From Chitinophagaceae bacterium (GTDB taxonomy: Bacteria > Bacteroidota > Bacteroidia > Chitinophagales > UBA10324): a stretch of 64,000 nucleotides of DNA. The notes below the pieces were generated by a model. It made no database searches. It had not been told where the DNA came from and worked only from the letters and a program-made list of their open reading frames with translations. The translations under genes were made by a program, and so were the position numbers. Below are positions 48,337 to 57,114 of this stretch, piece after piece; position 1 is the stretch's first letter; each line of letters starts with the position of its first letter. The stretch spans positions 930,001-994,000 of the forward strand of contig JADJAG010000008.1 of assembly GCA_016704325.1 (NCBI GenBank), given 5' to 3'.

Positions 48337-49851
48337 ATGACAGCAACTACGCCTCTACAGGAAATGACCCGCGAACAACTGCTCGGTGTAGTAGACAAGC
48401 AGTATACGGTGATTGGTGAAAAGGAAGAAAAATTGATTCGTTGCAGTTTCGGGTGAGTGAACTGGAGCGGCTGATCTTTGGTGTTAAAAGCGAACGCTTT
48501 GTCGCCGCCACCGGCCCTGAACAAGGTCATCTGGATTTTGGAAGTAGCAGCGAACAGCAAACAGAAGCCCCCTGCTACCGAAACAATCACCTACGAACGG
48601 GAAAATCGGGGAGCAACAAAAAAGCCATCACGGCAAGTGCTGCCTGCCCATCTTCCAAGAATAGAGCACATTCTTGATCCGGATGAAGATATAACCGGAC
48701 TGATAAAGATCGGGAAGAGGTAACCGAAGAGTTGGAATATAGTCCGGGCAAACTATTTGTTAACCGGTATGTTCGTCCTAAATATGTAAAACCCACCGGG
48801 CAGGGTAATAAGATCATCATCGCTGCCATGCCTGATCGGGTGCTGCCTAAATGCATGGCAGGTCCAGCGTTGCTTGCTGCACTGGTCATCGCAAAATTTA
48901 TGGATCACATTCCCTTGTATCGTCAGTCACAAATGTTCAGGCGGCAGGGTATTGACTTACCGGATTCCACCATAGGATCTTCGGTTAATAATGTAGCCAG
49001 GCTGATCGAACCGCTCTATCAGGCACACAAAGAAAAACACTGAGTGCCACCTATCTTCAGGCAGATGAGACGCCGATCAGGGTACTGGAATCAGAAAATC
49101 CCGGAAGCACCCATCGGGGTTATTATTGGGTGTACCAGGATCCGCAGGAGCGATTGGTGTTGTTTGATTACCGGCAGGGTCGCGGCCGGGAAGGCCCAAC
49201 CGAAATACTGAAAAATTTTAAAGGACATCTCCAGACCGATGGTTACGGAGTGTATGATCAGTTTGGACAGCGTGAACACATTACCCTCATTCACTGCTGG
49301 GCGCACGTGAGGCGTAAGTTTACCGATGCCCTCGACAGCGACCCGGCGAGGGCTGATGTGGCGCTCACCCATATACAAAAGCTCTATGCAGTGGAACGGG
49401 AAATAAAGCAGCTGCAATTAAACAGCGAACAGGCAGTGGAGATTAGAAAACAAAAATCACTTCCTGTAACCCAAGCATTGGAAAAGTGGATGACCGAAAC
49501 GATAACACAGGTGCTGCCCAAAAGCCTTATAGCTGGGGCCATTGTGTACACCCTGCCAAGAATAGATGCGCTTAAATGTTACCTGTCTGATGCCCGCTTG
49601 CAATTGACAACAACCTCACTGAAAATGCTATTCGTCCAGTAGCGGTTGGAAGAAAAAATTACCTGTTCGCCGGATCACATTCGTCTGCACAACATGCAGC
49701 TATCTTCTATTCACTGTTTGCCACTTGCAAAGCCAAAAATATCAATCCCCAAACCTGGCTCACCGAAACGCTGATCAAAATAGGCTCACACCCCATCAAT
49801 AGAATCCATGAACTGCTGCCCGGGGCAAAATTGTCTAATGATAATTGTTGA
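48337..49851 (+). pseudogene. tnpC: IS66 transposase TnpC, several frameshifts
   Basis: Same gene as in copy 1 with different lesions. The 49130-49620 part is open here and shows GYYWVYQDPQERLVLFDYRQ, the second Asp region GHLQTDGYGVYDQFGQ and HCWAHVRRKFTDAL. Combining both copies gives one full-length transposase of about 505 residues, except for the shared shift after EKEEK. Confidence 0.85.
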
Positions 49852-51068
49852 TTGATTGGATACGTGGTTCACGGGATGCTTACGTTCAAACATGGTTTTC
49901 TTTTTTATTGCAGCATGGAGTAAGACCATTTCAAGGCGAACTATTTGAAAAAGAAATTACAGGTTTAATTTTAGTAAATAGCCAATCAGGTTTAAAATAT
50001 ATCACCAAAGGGATACCGGTTTACTTCAGCGAAGAAAAAGAATTTGAACACCACTACTTCTCTAAAGATACTAAAATCTTCTCTGACAAGATTTCTAAAT
50101 TCGTTTTCAGGTGCAATGAAATTTCAAAAGGTTTAGTAATTGACCGCTTGTCAAGAATCTATTCACACATATTCATTGATGAAGTTCAAGATTTGGCGGG
50201 TTACGATTTGGAACTTCTAAAACTTCTTTTCAAAGCAAACACAAATACTCTTTTTAGTAGGCGACCCTAGACAAGGAACTTATTCAACTAACAGTTCAAC
50301 AAAAAACAAGAAGTTTAAGAAAGCAGCTATTGTCAATTTTTTTGATGATGATTCTTTAGGAATTGAAAAAGACACAACTTCTTTGACAACCAATTACCGT
50401 TGTAATAATTCAATTTGTGAGTTATCAAATAAGTTATTTCCAAACATGCCAGCAACAATATCAGGCAACAATGAAACAACAAATCACGATGGAGTCTTCT
50501 TAGTTAGAGAATGCGAGGTGAATGAATATTTAAGTAACTATCCTGTAACTCAATTACGGGAGAATGTAAAGACAGAAGTGAATCAACAATACAGGGTAAT
50601 GAATTTCGGAGAATCAAAAGGACTTTCATTTAACAGAGTTTTGATTTATCCAACCAAACCAATTTTGACATGGTTTTCAAATAACGATTCTGAATTAGCA
50701 GCTACAAGCCGTTCAAAATTATATGTTGCTTTAACAAGAGCAAGATTTAGTGTAGGAATCATTTGTAATTATTCAGACGAAACAGAAATTGACGGAATAC
50801 AAAAATGGAATAAGGAAGAAGCCAAAGCACAAAAACACACTCTTAAAAACCGCACAATGCAACGCTATACCAAAGTTTTTAAGAGAGTGTTTTTTCGCCA
50901 CCAAAGAAAAAAATTGAATTAAACTTTTCTTCCATCATCGAAAAAAAATTAAAAACCCTAACGCACAGTGCTAACAAGAACAGACACAGCCTTGAATGCA
51001 AATTGCTTCGGACAAAGTGTTTGCGGTCTTGACACTTCATCGCTTCAGACAGACAGAAGGGCATCCGG

Positions 51069-51195
51069 TAACAGCGGGTTTAAGAAATTGGCGGTTCAGT
51101 GGTTAATTGAACATTTGTGCTTCGTATCAAGTGTAATGCAGGCAGACAGTTTTGTGCTCGAAATCGCCAACTTCTTAAACCCGCAAAACGTTTTA
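51069..51195. repeat. attC-like palindrome, type A, copy 2
   Basis: TAACAGCGGGTTTAAGAAATTGGCG on the left and CGCCAACTTCTTAAACCCGCAAAACGTT on the right. The arms pair over more than 20 positions, with unpaired bases on one side. Outer AAC...GTT as in attC R boxes. Lies after the UvrD-like gene and before a lipoprotein gene. The 150 bp in front (50923-51068) hold no gene. Confidence 0.6.
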
Positions 51196-51257
51196 GGCTA
51201 TGTTAGGACAACCACTCAAACGACAAGACAATACAAAACAATAAATTGAATAACAAA

Positions 51258-51701
51258 ATGACCAAACAAATTTTTAAAAACACACTAAAAACATTTGCTT
51301 TCATATTTTTTATGTCAGCAATCATATGTTGTAACTCTAACAACAAAGCAGAAACGAAAGACAGTTCAACCGCAATTTCTGAAAATGAAAGCATTCCTGA
51401 CACTGTTGTTCAGTTTTTAATTACTTCTGCTTCCAATGATTTTCGTAATCATCAACCACCGACACCTATTGATTTCCGTAATGTGAAAATTGGCTATATT
51501 AAATCACCAAACAATGAAAAGACTTTTCTTTTATGTGGTGAATTTTTATCACAAGAGAATAAGGAGTGGACCGAGTTTACCACTATTAAGACATCGGGCT
51601 ACGAACAATATCTTGGAAAAACGCTATATTGCCAAGATGCAACCATGATTCTGACAGATGAAAAGTTATCACTTGATTTAAAAAACAAATTCACTGAGTA
51701 A
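51258..51701 (+). CDS. Hypothetical lipoprotein
   Basis: A 147-residue protein from the ATG at 51258, preferred over a TTG at 51246 because the signal starts here. Signal FKNTLKTFAFIFFMSAIICC with a lipid-type Cys, then an acidic linker, then FRNVKIGYIKSPNNEKTFLL and EFLSQENKEWTEFTTIKTSG. No family recognised. It stands alone between two attC-like palindromes, in the manner of a gene cassette. Confidence 0.7.
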   Translation: MTKQIFKNTLKTFAFIFFMSAIICCNSNNKAETKDSSTAISENESIPDTVVQFLITSASNDFRNHQPPTPIDFRNVKIGYIKSPNNEKTFLLCGEFLSQENKEWTEFTTIKTSGYEQYLGKTLYCQDATMILTDEKLSLDLKNKFTE

Positions 51702-51820
51702 AGAAATATTCGGCAAATATTATTTCGCAAAAAAAGGACACCGAAACAAGGCATTATTTAAATCAAGACGAAAGGCAATTAATAAATGAATTGTAACGAG
51801 CGAAAGAAAGAAACACAGCC

Positions 51821-51955
51821 TACAACAGCACCTACATAAAATTGGCGGTTCAGTGGTTAAATAAAGATTTGTGCTTCGTATCAAGTTTTGTGGTGGCAGA
51901 CAGTTTTGTGCTCCGAAATCGCCAACTTCTTAAACCCGCAAACCGTTACCAGCCA
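51821..51955. repeat. attC-like palindrome, type A, copy 3
   Basis: ACAACAGC...AAAATTGGCGGTTCAGTGG on the left and GAAATCGCCAACTTCTTAAACCCGCAAACCGTTACC on the right. Central GTGCTTCGTATCAAG and CAGTTTTGTGCTC are shared with the other type A copies. The left arm is shorter than in copy 2. Confidence 0.55.
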
Positions 51956-51976
51956 TATTAAGACAACGACAACGTA

Positions 51977-53681
51977 ATGAAAAAACTTTGGGACAACATA
52001 ACAGAAAATGACGTTAAAAAAGCAGTAGAACTTTTTGACAGGACAAATGAAAATTATCCTGAGCCACGAAACACATTTCTGCTTTATAACGACAAAAATA
52101 TCCTGCAAAACACATTCGGGGCTTTGTTTACTTTGTAGCAAACAAAAAAGAAATTTCAAAAAGCGAATATAGTGGTGGACAGGAGACAGCTAACTTTTTC
52201 AAGAGATTAGGTTTTACAATTCAATATAAAAAGAAAACACTAAAACCGACAGATATAAAAAAGGCAAGCACCAAAATTTCTGACAAAGTTGAGCTAACAA
52301 GAAAGCCTATTAAAAAATTAAATGTTGTTAGCCAAAAGAATGCGATACAAAGACTATTGCAAAAACACTATGGACATATAGAAACTGAAAAAAAATTTGA
52401 CTGGCTTAAAACTCCAAACCATAATAATCTTCCAAAAAAGTATTCAAAATCGTAAGGGCATTATCGGATTATCGTAACCAAAACGGTTCTCAAAAATCAA
52501 ACTACCAACTCCTTTGTGACATTGTTCTGGAAGACCACAAACTAATAATTGAGTATGACGAAAATCAACACTTCAGCAAAGCAAGACAAATTACATTAGA
52601 AAATTATCCATCAACTATCAAACTGCATTTTTCAAAAGAAACGTGGATAAATGCTTGCAAGAAAATTAACGTAAAAGATAATAGTCCAATTGACAGAGAT
52701 GAAAAAAGAGCCTTTTACGACACTGTAAGAGATATAGAAGCATTTAGACACGGTTTCAAACTTGTAAGAATTAAACACTGTGATATTGATTGGGAAGCAG
52801 AAAAAGCTGAAAAACACTTAAAGCAAATTGATTCGGTTGCAGACAATCAAAATGAAAACAATACGAAACATAAAATTGCAAGACTTATTGTTACAGGAAA
52901 GCAGTATGACAAAGATGGCAATCCAAACTTTTCCAATCTGGAAAAATTGATTGAAAAATTTCTTGCAACAGAATACAAGAAAAGAACTTACGAGTTTATT
53001 CTAACTCCTGGCGGATTTTTGACTTTTGATTTTCCTAATAACTTACAATACGACCTTGACATAGCAAAAGCTGAAAAACAAAGTGTATCGTCACTTCAAA
53101 AAGAAGCTAATTCGGGAATAGCATCATTTTTCAACAACTTAAATCCTACAACTTTCAAAAGACTTAAAGAAACAGCAGACTATTTTACAATTGGTATTGA
53201 CGGCTTCAATCCAACTAATTATCAACTTATTGAACTGGTAGCGGTTTATGATTTGAAAAAGGGAAAAGTAATTAGCTGGACAGGTAAATTTTATCCAACG
53301 GAAGGACAGAAAAAGGACTTAATTAAAATAAACGACCTTGACACACATTTCATAGAATTGAACAATCAAAGAATAGTTATTCTCGGCTGTCACGACCTAA
53401 ATGTTTTCAGTCCTCGTGGACAAGCAACAGCAAATCCGCACGGTTGGAAAAAACAATTGGCAGACCGATTTAAAACACAATGCAAAAAATTCAAACCAGA
53501 AATTATTTTGCAACATCCACACACGACAGACACTCCAAATATTTGGAACTTAGCTTGGCGAACAGTTGAAAAGGAAATGCCAAATGTAAAACACTTCGCA
53601 AGTGGAATAAAATATTACAATAGAAACGGTGTTCGTGGTGACATTGATAAGGTTTTGGAGAAAACAAAAAGGGAGACGTAA
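51977..53681 (+). CDS. ScoMcrA-like N-terminal domain plus VSR/PD-(D/E)XK-like nuclease (two apparent frameshifts)
   Basis: About 567 codons in three frames. N-terminus: NITENDVKKAVELFDRTNEN, then after a shift in GACAAAAATATCC, YPAKHIRGFVYFVANKKEIS and SGGQETANFFKRLGFTI. This pattern is like the DNA-binding head domain of ScoMcrA-type restriction enzymes. After a second shift in the A run near 52436: YQLLCDIVLEDHKLIIEYDE and NQHFSKARQITLENYP, a nuclease core (D...E.D..QH) like VSR/restriction folds, then DIEAFRHGFKLVRI. The last 245 residues (from about 52947) are of unknown type and include RIVILGCHDLNVFSPRGQAT. It sits alone between palindromes. Likely a stand-alone DNA-cutting defence protein, with no methyltransferase beside it. 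Confidence 0.6.
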
Positions 53682-53716
53682 TAGACTTTTACTATGACTG
53701 AAACAAGAAATACGGC

Positions 53717-53848
53717 TTGTAACACGGATTTGGCAAAAGTGGCGGTTCAGTGCTCCGCAGACACATTTGTGGTTAATCAAAGTTTGATTCTCCGCATCAA
53801 CATTTGTGGTGAAAATCGCCACCTTCGCCAAGCCCGAAACCGTTAGAC
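53717..53848. repeat. attC-like palindrome, type A, copy 4
   Basis: The best attC match of the set. Left AACACGGATTTGGCAAAAGTGGCG, right CGCCACCTTCGCCAAGCCCGAAACC and GTTAGAC. GTTAGAC (53842-53848) fits the integron core GTTRRRY exactly. The arms pair as TTGGC/GCCAA and TGGCG/CGCCA with unpaired spacers, and the AAC/GTT ends pair outermost. Length (about 130 bp) is like the Vibrio repeats. Confidence 0.65.
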
Positions 53849-53930
53849 GTCATTGTAGAACTACATCAAAACAAACTAATAATAGACAAAAAATAATTTG
53901 ATAACCTTTACAAAACAAAAATAATAAATT

Positions 53931-54125
53931 ATGAAAACACTAAAATGCGATTTGTGTGAGACTACTGCTGTAGGCGAGACATTTGAACAATGGATGCAAA
54001 ATCTTATGCCACACTATATGCAAGCTCACGCTGAGGTTATGAACGACCTTAATAAAACCAAAAATGACCAACAAGAATGGATGGCTAAAAATAAGGCACG
54101 ATTTGAAAAAGCCTTAAATAGGTAG
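53931..54125 (+). CDS. Small cysteine/histidine protein (64 residues)
   Basis: MKTLKCDLCETTAVGETFEQ, then MPHYMQAHAEV. CDLC followed by HYMQAH suggests a single small zinc site. The rest is a charged helix. Similar short proteins occur beside VOC genes in Bacteroidota. No defined role. 46 bp before the VOC gene, in the same cassette. Confidence 0.65.
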   Translation: MKTLKCDLCETTAVGETFEQWMQNLMPHYMQAHAEVMNDLNKTKNDQQEWMAKNKARFEKALNR

Positions 54126-54171
54126 CATTAGAACTAAAATAAATTAATAACTTTTTTAACGCTAAAAAATT

Positions 54172-54609
54172 ATGGCATTTATCAATCCTCACATCAACTT
54201 CAACGGCAATGCCGAAGAAGCATTCAATTTTTACAGATCAGTGTTTGGCGGAGAGTTCGCAAAAATTATGCGTTTCAAAGACCTGGCAAGCGCTGAATTT
54301 CCAGTTGCAGAAAACGAAGCGAATAAAATAATGCACATTGCTTTGCCTATTGGCAAAAACGTTTTAATGGCTAACGATGTTCCTGAAAGTATGGGACGAA
54401 CAAACGAAAATGAGAACAGGAGCAAAATTGTAATAAGTGCAGAAAGTAAAGAAGAAGCTGACAAACTATTTAGCGGACTTTCAGCAGGCGGACAAATTGA
54501 AATGCCAATTGCCGACAGCCCTTGGGGTTCTTACTTTGGTATGTTTAGAGACAAATATGGAATTGAATGGATAGTAGATTTTGACCCGAAATATAAGGGC
54601 CAAATTTAG
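54172..54609 (+). CDS. VOC-family protein, PhnB-like
   Basis: A 145-residue glyoxalase/bleomycin-resistance-fold protein: INPHINFNGNAEEAFNFYRS, FGGEFAKIMRFKD, MHIALPIGKNVLMANDVPES, and GSYFGMFRDKYGIEWIVDF at the end. This matches the PhnB/'3-demethylubiquinone methyltransferase-like' branch, whose substrates are mostly unknown. Pairs with the small Cys/His protein upstream. Confidence 0.88.
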   Translation: MAFINPHINFNGNAEEAFNFYRSVFGGEFAKIMRFKDLASAEFPVAENEANKIMHIALPIGKNVLMANDVPESMGRTNENENRSKIVISAESKEEADKLFSGLSAGGQIEMPIADSPWGSYFGMFRDKYGIEWIVDFDPKYKGQI

Positions 54610-54628
54610 TCGAAGAAAACAGCGAAAG

Positions 54629-54712
54629 CCTAACAGCGGTTTGGCAAAAGGCAGGCTGACGTACTTCGTAGAAACATTTGTGCTAAAACAAACATTAAAC
54701 TAATCCTATCAC
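54629..54712. repeat. attC-like palindrome, type A, half copy
   Basis: GCCTAACAGCGGTTTGGC at 54628-54645: GCCTAAC fits RYYYAAC exactly, and the word AACAGCGGTTTGGC is the left arm of the type A sites. The right arm is missing or replaced. The 54713-54956 stretch that follows has no gene, only short repeats of CCTGTCCCGCTTTTCAGCGGGA type (54848-54922). Confidence 0.5.
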
Positions 54713-54956
54713 CGAAGATACTTGAACTCTTAAATCAACCCTTGATTCCGGGACCAATTGATGTGACATAGATTGACTTTGCCTAGCATATAAGGATTAA
54801 ACGCGCGCAGCGGAGCGGAGCAGCGATTCAATCCTGTGTTGAATAGCCTGTCCCGCTTTTCACAGGAATCCTGTCTCCCTATTTCAGCGGGACCTGTCCC
54901 GCTTTTCAGCGGGAAAGTGTACGTACCCTCTGCCAACTTCATTTAGAACCTTATGA

Positions 54957-55086
54957 GTTCAACATAGGTTTTGTGTTAGTAGGCACGAAGTGCGGACAAA
55001 AAAAGTCTTTGATTTAGTTAACTTTATTGTGGGCATTCAGTTGATTGTTTCAAAAGCCAACCAACGCAAAGCCCCATTCGTTATAT
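54957..55086. repeat. attC-like palindrome, type B, copy 1
   Basis: TTGTGTTAGTAGGCACGAAGTGCGG on the left, a constant middle (TTAGTTAACTTTATTG then GGGCATTCAGTTGATTGTTTC), and GCCAACCAACGCAAAGCCCC on the right. AAC (54961) and GTT (55080) form the outer pair, as in attC-like folds. One of four closely similar copies. Confidence 0.65.
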
Positions 55087-55150
55087 ACGATTTTAGAATT
55101 CCATTCAGGCCAAAAGATTTTCTTTTTTTCTGATATCAATAAAAAACATG

Positions 55151-55181
55151 TTGTACAATCGGACAACTTCTTTTATCTTTG
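55151..55181 (+). promoter_or_regulatory. Bacteroidota-type promoter of the HigBA-like pair
   Basis: TTG at 55151-55153 and TATCTTTG at 55174-55181, with 20 bp between. This is the full TTG-N19/20-TAnnTTTG pattern, 14 bp before the toxin start. The cassette thus carries its own promoter. Confidence 0.7.
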
Positions 55182-55194
55182 CAGCAAATGAGTG

Positions 55195-55545
55195 ATGAAA
55201 AGTAAGAACAGTAACATTGTTTAGAAATTACTTTACTGACTTCTATGAAAAACAGAAGCAAAAGGTAAAGAATAAAATACTCTGGACTTTTCGTCTCATT
55301 CAAACTCAAAAACATGTGCCAGATGATTACTTAAAACACATGGAGGGCACCAGTGACCTTTACGAAATCAGAGTTCAACAGGGAAGCGACATTTTCCGTA
55401 TTTTCTGTTTTTTGACGAAGGCAAACTAATAGTTCTGGCCATTGGTTTCCAGAAAAAAACACAGAAAACACCAAACTCCGAAATCGAAAAAGCGTTAATA
55501 ATTAAAAAGGAATATGAAACAGAAAAGCAACTTAAAAACTCTTGA
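55195..55545 (+). CDS. higB: HigB/RelE-family toxin (two apparent frameshifts)
   Basis: Rebuilt from ATG 55195 by dropping one A in ATGAAAAGTAAG: MKVRTVTLFRNYFTDFYEKQ, KVKNKILWTFRLIQTQKHVP, KHMEGTSDLYEIRVQQGSDI, FRIFCFFDEGKLIVLAIGFQ (after restoring a T in the T run near 55410) and KKTQKTPNSEIEKALIIKKE. This is the phage-Gp49/HigB layout of mRNA-cutting toxins of about 115 residues. The antitoxin gene starts inside its end. Both lesions are in homopolymers. Confidence 0.8.
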
Positions 55546-55811
55546 CCAATTCATTGAACAACAATATGGCAAGAAAGGCACTTCCAAACGTGACAAGTTT
55601 GAGAAAGGGTATGAAGCTTTTAAGCTTTCCTTATTCAACAGGCTCGGCTTAAAAAGGAATGACACAGCAAGAACTTGCTGAAAAGTGTGGTACTAACAAA
55701 GGTTACATTTCTAAAATCGAAAACAACATTAAGGAAGTTAGAATTTCTACATTGCAAAAAATTGTTGAACTTGGATTGGGTGGACACCTGGAACTTTCAA
55801 TCAGGCTTTGA
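55514..55811 (+). CDS. higA: HigA-like helix-turn-helix antitoxin (one apparent frameshift)
   Basis: From ATG 55514: MKQKSNLKTLDQFIEQQYGK, KFEKGYEAFKLSLF, then after a shift near 55650 the XRE domain GMTQQELAEKCGTNKGYISK and IENNIKEVRISTLQKIVELG. The toxin-first order and the overlapping ends fit HigBA systems. It binds and silences the toxin and probably represses the pair. Confidence 0.8.
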
Positions 55812-55839
55812 CTCCCTGACAGAAGAAAACAAAACCCAC

Positions 55840-55970
55840 TCATAACATTGACTTCGCGTTAGTGGGCACGAAGTGCGAACAGAAAAAGTGTTTCCAATTA
55901 GTTAACTTTATTGCGGGCATTCAGTTGATTGTTTCAAATGCCCACAAACACAAAGCCCCATTCGTTTACA
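55840..55970. repeat. attC-like palindrome, type B, copy 2
   Basis: Left TTCGCGTTAGTGGGCACGAAGTGCG, constant middle, right TGCCCACAAACACAAAGCCCC. Outer AAC (55844) and GTT (55964). 112 bp between GCGTT and CATTCG, as in the other copies. Starts about 30 bp after the HigA-like gene. Confidence 0.65.
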
Positions 55971-56024
55971 GTAATTTTAAAAAACATCCGCCGATGCAAC
56001 AAAATTTTTTGTACTTTCGTTAAA

Positions 56025-56042
56025 TGATAAAATATATTATCA
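56025..56042 (+). promoter_or_regulatory. Inverted repeat, possible operator of the Xre/RES pair
   Basis: TGATAA-AATATA-TTATCA, a perfect 6-bp inverted repeat with a 6-bp spacer, between a -7-like box (TACTTTCG, 56012-56019) and the antitoxin ATG (56044). In this position it could be the site at which the antitoxin represses its own genes. Confidence 0.45.
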
Positions 56043-56043
56043 A

Positions 56044-56500
56044 ATGATAACCAAAGAAACTTCTACTGTCGATCACTACAATACCCTCAAAGATATTTTA
56101 GGAGAAAATACATAAAATCTGATATTGAAAGTGCTTTTGACTTTATTGCCATTGCTTCAAGAGGTGTGGATGCTCATATCATTGACAATTTTAAAACGCA
56201 CTTCAATTTTCCGCGAGACTTTGTTGCTGAATTGCTAAATATTTCTTCCCCAACCATTTATAGATGGATAAAAGCGAATAAAGTTCTTGATAGAAACTAC
56301 TCTGTACAGCTTTTTGAACTAACATCGCTTTTCTTTATGGTACAGAGGTTTTCCAAAGTCAGGATAACTTTTTTAAGTGGCTAAATTTGCCAAATATTGC
56401 TTTAGGTGGACTGGAACCAAAGGAATTGCTTGATATACCAAATGGCTTATCTAAAGTTAAGGATTTGCTTGGTCGGATTGAGTATGGCGTTTACAGCTAA
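56044..56500 (+). CDS. Xre/MbcA/ParS-type antitoxin (two apparent frameshifts)
   Basis: Read over three frames: MITKETSTVDHYNTLKDILG, then SDIESAFDFIAIASRGVDAH, FPRDFVAELLNISSPTIYRW (helix-turn-helix), SVQLFELTSLFF, and the C-terminal ParS/DUF2384 tail LGGLEPKELLDIPNGLSKVK then DLLGRIEYGVYS. The tail normally blocks the active site of the RES toxin. Ends one base before the toxin ATG. Confidence 0.8.
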
Positions 56501-56501
56501 T

Positions 56502-56957
56502 ATGATAGTCTATAGAATTACCAAACATAAGTTTGCTGCGGATATTAAAGGAACAGGAGCAGCCTTATTCCCTGGAAGATGGAATAAATCCGGAATGCCT
56601 GTATTGTACACTGGTATAACTAAGGAAATTGCTTTACTTGAAACAATAGTTCATGCAACACCTATGATTGTCTCTGATCTTGACATATTGACTATTGAAA
56701 TACCAGATGATTCAATTACCGACCTTGAGATTCCGGATCTTCCTGCTAATTGGGCTGAATACCCAGCCCCAACCAAATTATCGGACTTGGGAGAAAAATG
56801 GGTTTTAGCAGGTCTCACCATTGCTTTGAAAATTCCAAGTTGTATAATTAACACTTCTTATAATGTTATTTTAAACTGCAATCATTTAAATTTCAGTAGC
56901 GTAAATGTTTTGGATCATAGTAAGTTTCATTTTGACATACGGTTAATTTCACGCTAA
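56502..56957 (+). CDS. RES-domain toxin
   Basis: 151 residues from ATG 56502 (two bases after the antitoxin stop; a longer frame exists upstream but has no family match). MIVYRITKHKFAADIKGTGA, ALFPGRWNKSGMPVLYTGIT (the Arg and Tyr of the NAD pocket), ALLETIVHATP with Glu, LPANWAEYPAP, and DHSKFHFDIRLISR at the end. RES toxins break down NAD+. Typical of mobile or cassette-borne toxin-antitoxin pairs. Confidence 0.88.
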   Translation: MIVYRITKHKFAADIKGTGAALFPGRWNKSGMPVLYTGITKEIALLETIVHATPMIVSDLDILTIEIPDDSITDLEIPDLPANWAEYPAPTKLSDLGEKWVLAGLTIALKIPSCIINTSYNVILNCNHLNFSSVNVLDHSKFHFDIRLISR

Positions 56958-56964
56958 AAACTAC

Positions 56965-57092
56965 TGCTACCTGTGTTTTGCGTTAGTGGGCACAAAGTGC
57001 GGACAGAAAAAGTGTATCATTTAGTTAACTTTATTGCGGGCATTCAGTTGATTGTTTCAAAAGCCCACCAAAGCAAAGCCCCATTCGTAGCA
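56965..57092. repeat. attC-like palindrome, type B, copy 3
   Basis: TTTGCGTTAGTGGGCACAAAGTGCGG, constant middle (TTAGTTAACTTTATTGCGGG), right AAGCCCACCAAAGCAAAGCCCC. Begins almost directly after the RES toxin stop. Confidence 0.65.
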
Positions 57093-57114
57093 ATAATTAT
57101 AAGACAGCAGCAAT

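Larger units (their letters stand above)
47546..49883 (+). mobile_element. IS66-family insertion sequence, copy 2
   Basis: A 2338-bp element, same termini as copy 1, with a perfect 8-bp target duplication GTTCAAAC (47538-47545 and 49884-49891). Same orientation as copy 1, with 790 bp of defence genes between them. Near-identity shows that one copy arose from the other recently, or that both came at about the same time. Confidence 0.94.
47358..50922 (+). pseudogene. UvrD/Rep-like helicase (Gabija GajB-like), interrupted by IS66 copy 2
   Basis: The first 63 codons hold the Walker A site LIVAAAGAGKTTFLVNEAL and LITTYTQANEAEIRKKI (motif Ia). After the IS (47546-49883) the frame resumes as TWFSFLLQHGVRPFQGELF, then IFIDEVQDLAGYDLELLKLL (Walker B), a shift in the T run near 50255, VGDPRQGTYSTN (motif III), TTNYRCNNSICEL (IV), NFGESKGLSFNRVLIY (V) and SKLYVALTRARFSVGI (VI). 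The rebuilt protein has about 410 residues, a bit shorter than GajB. Coupled to the OLD gene (stop and start overlap). Insertion flanked by an 8-bp GTTCAAAC duplication. Confidence 0.87.

Noticed and set aside
54730..54942. Minus-strand open frame of 70 codons
   Set aside because: It crosses short CCTGTCCCGC repeats between two palindromes and shows no family pattern or start signal.
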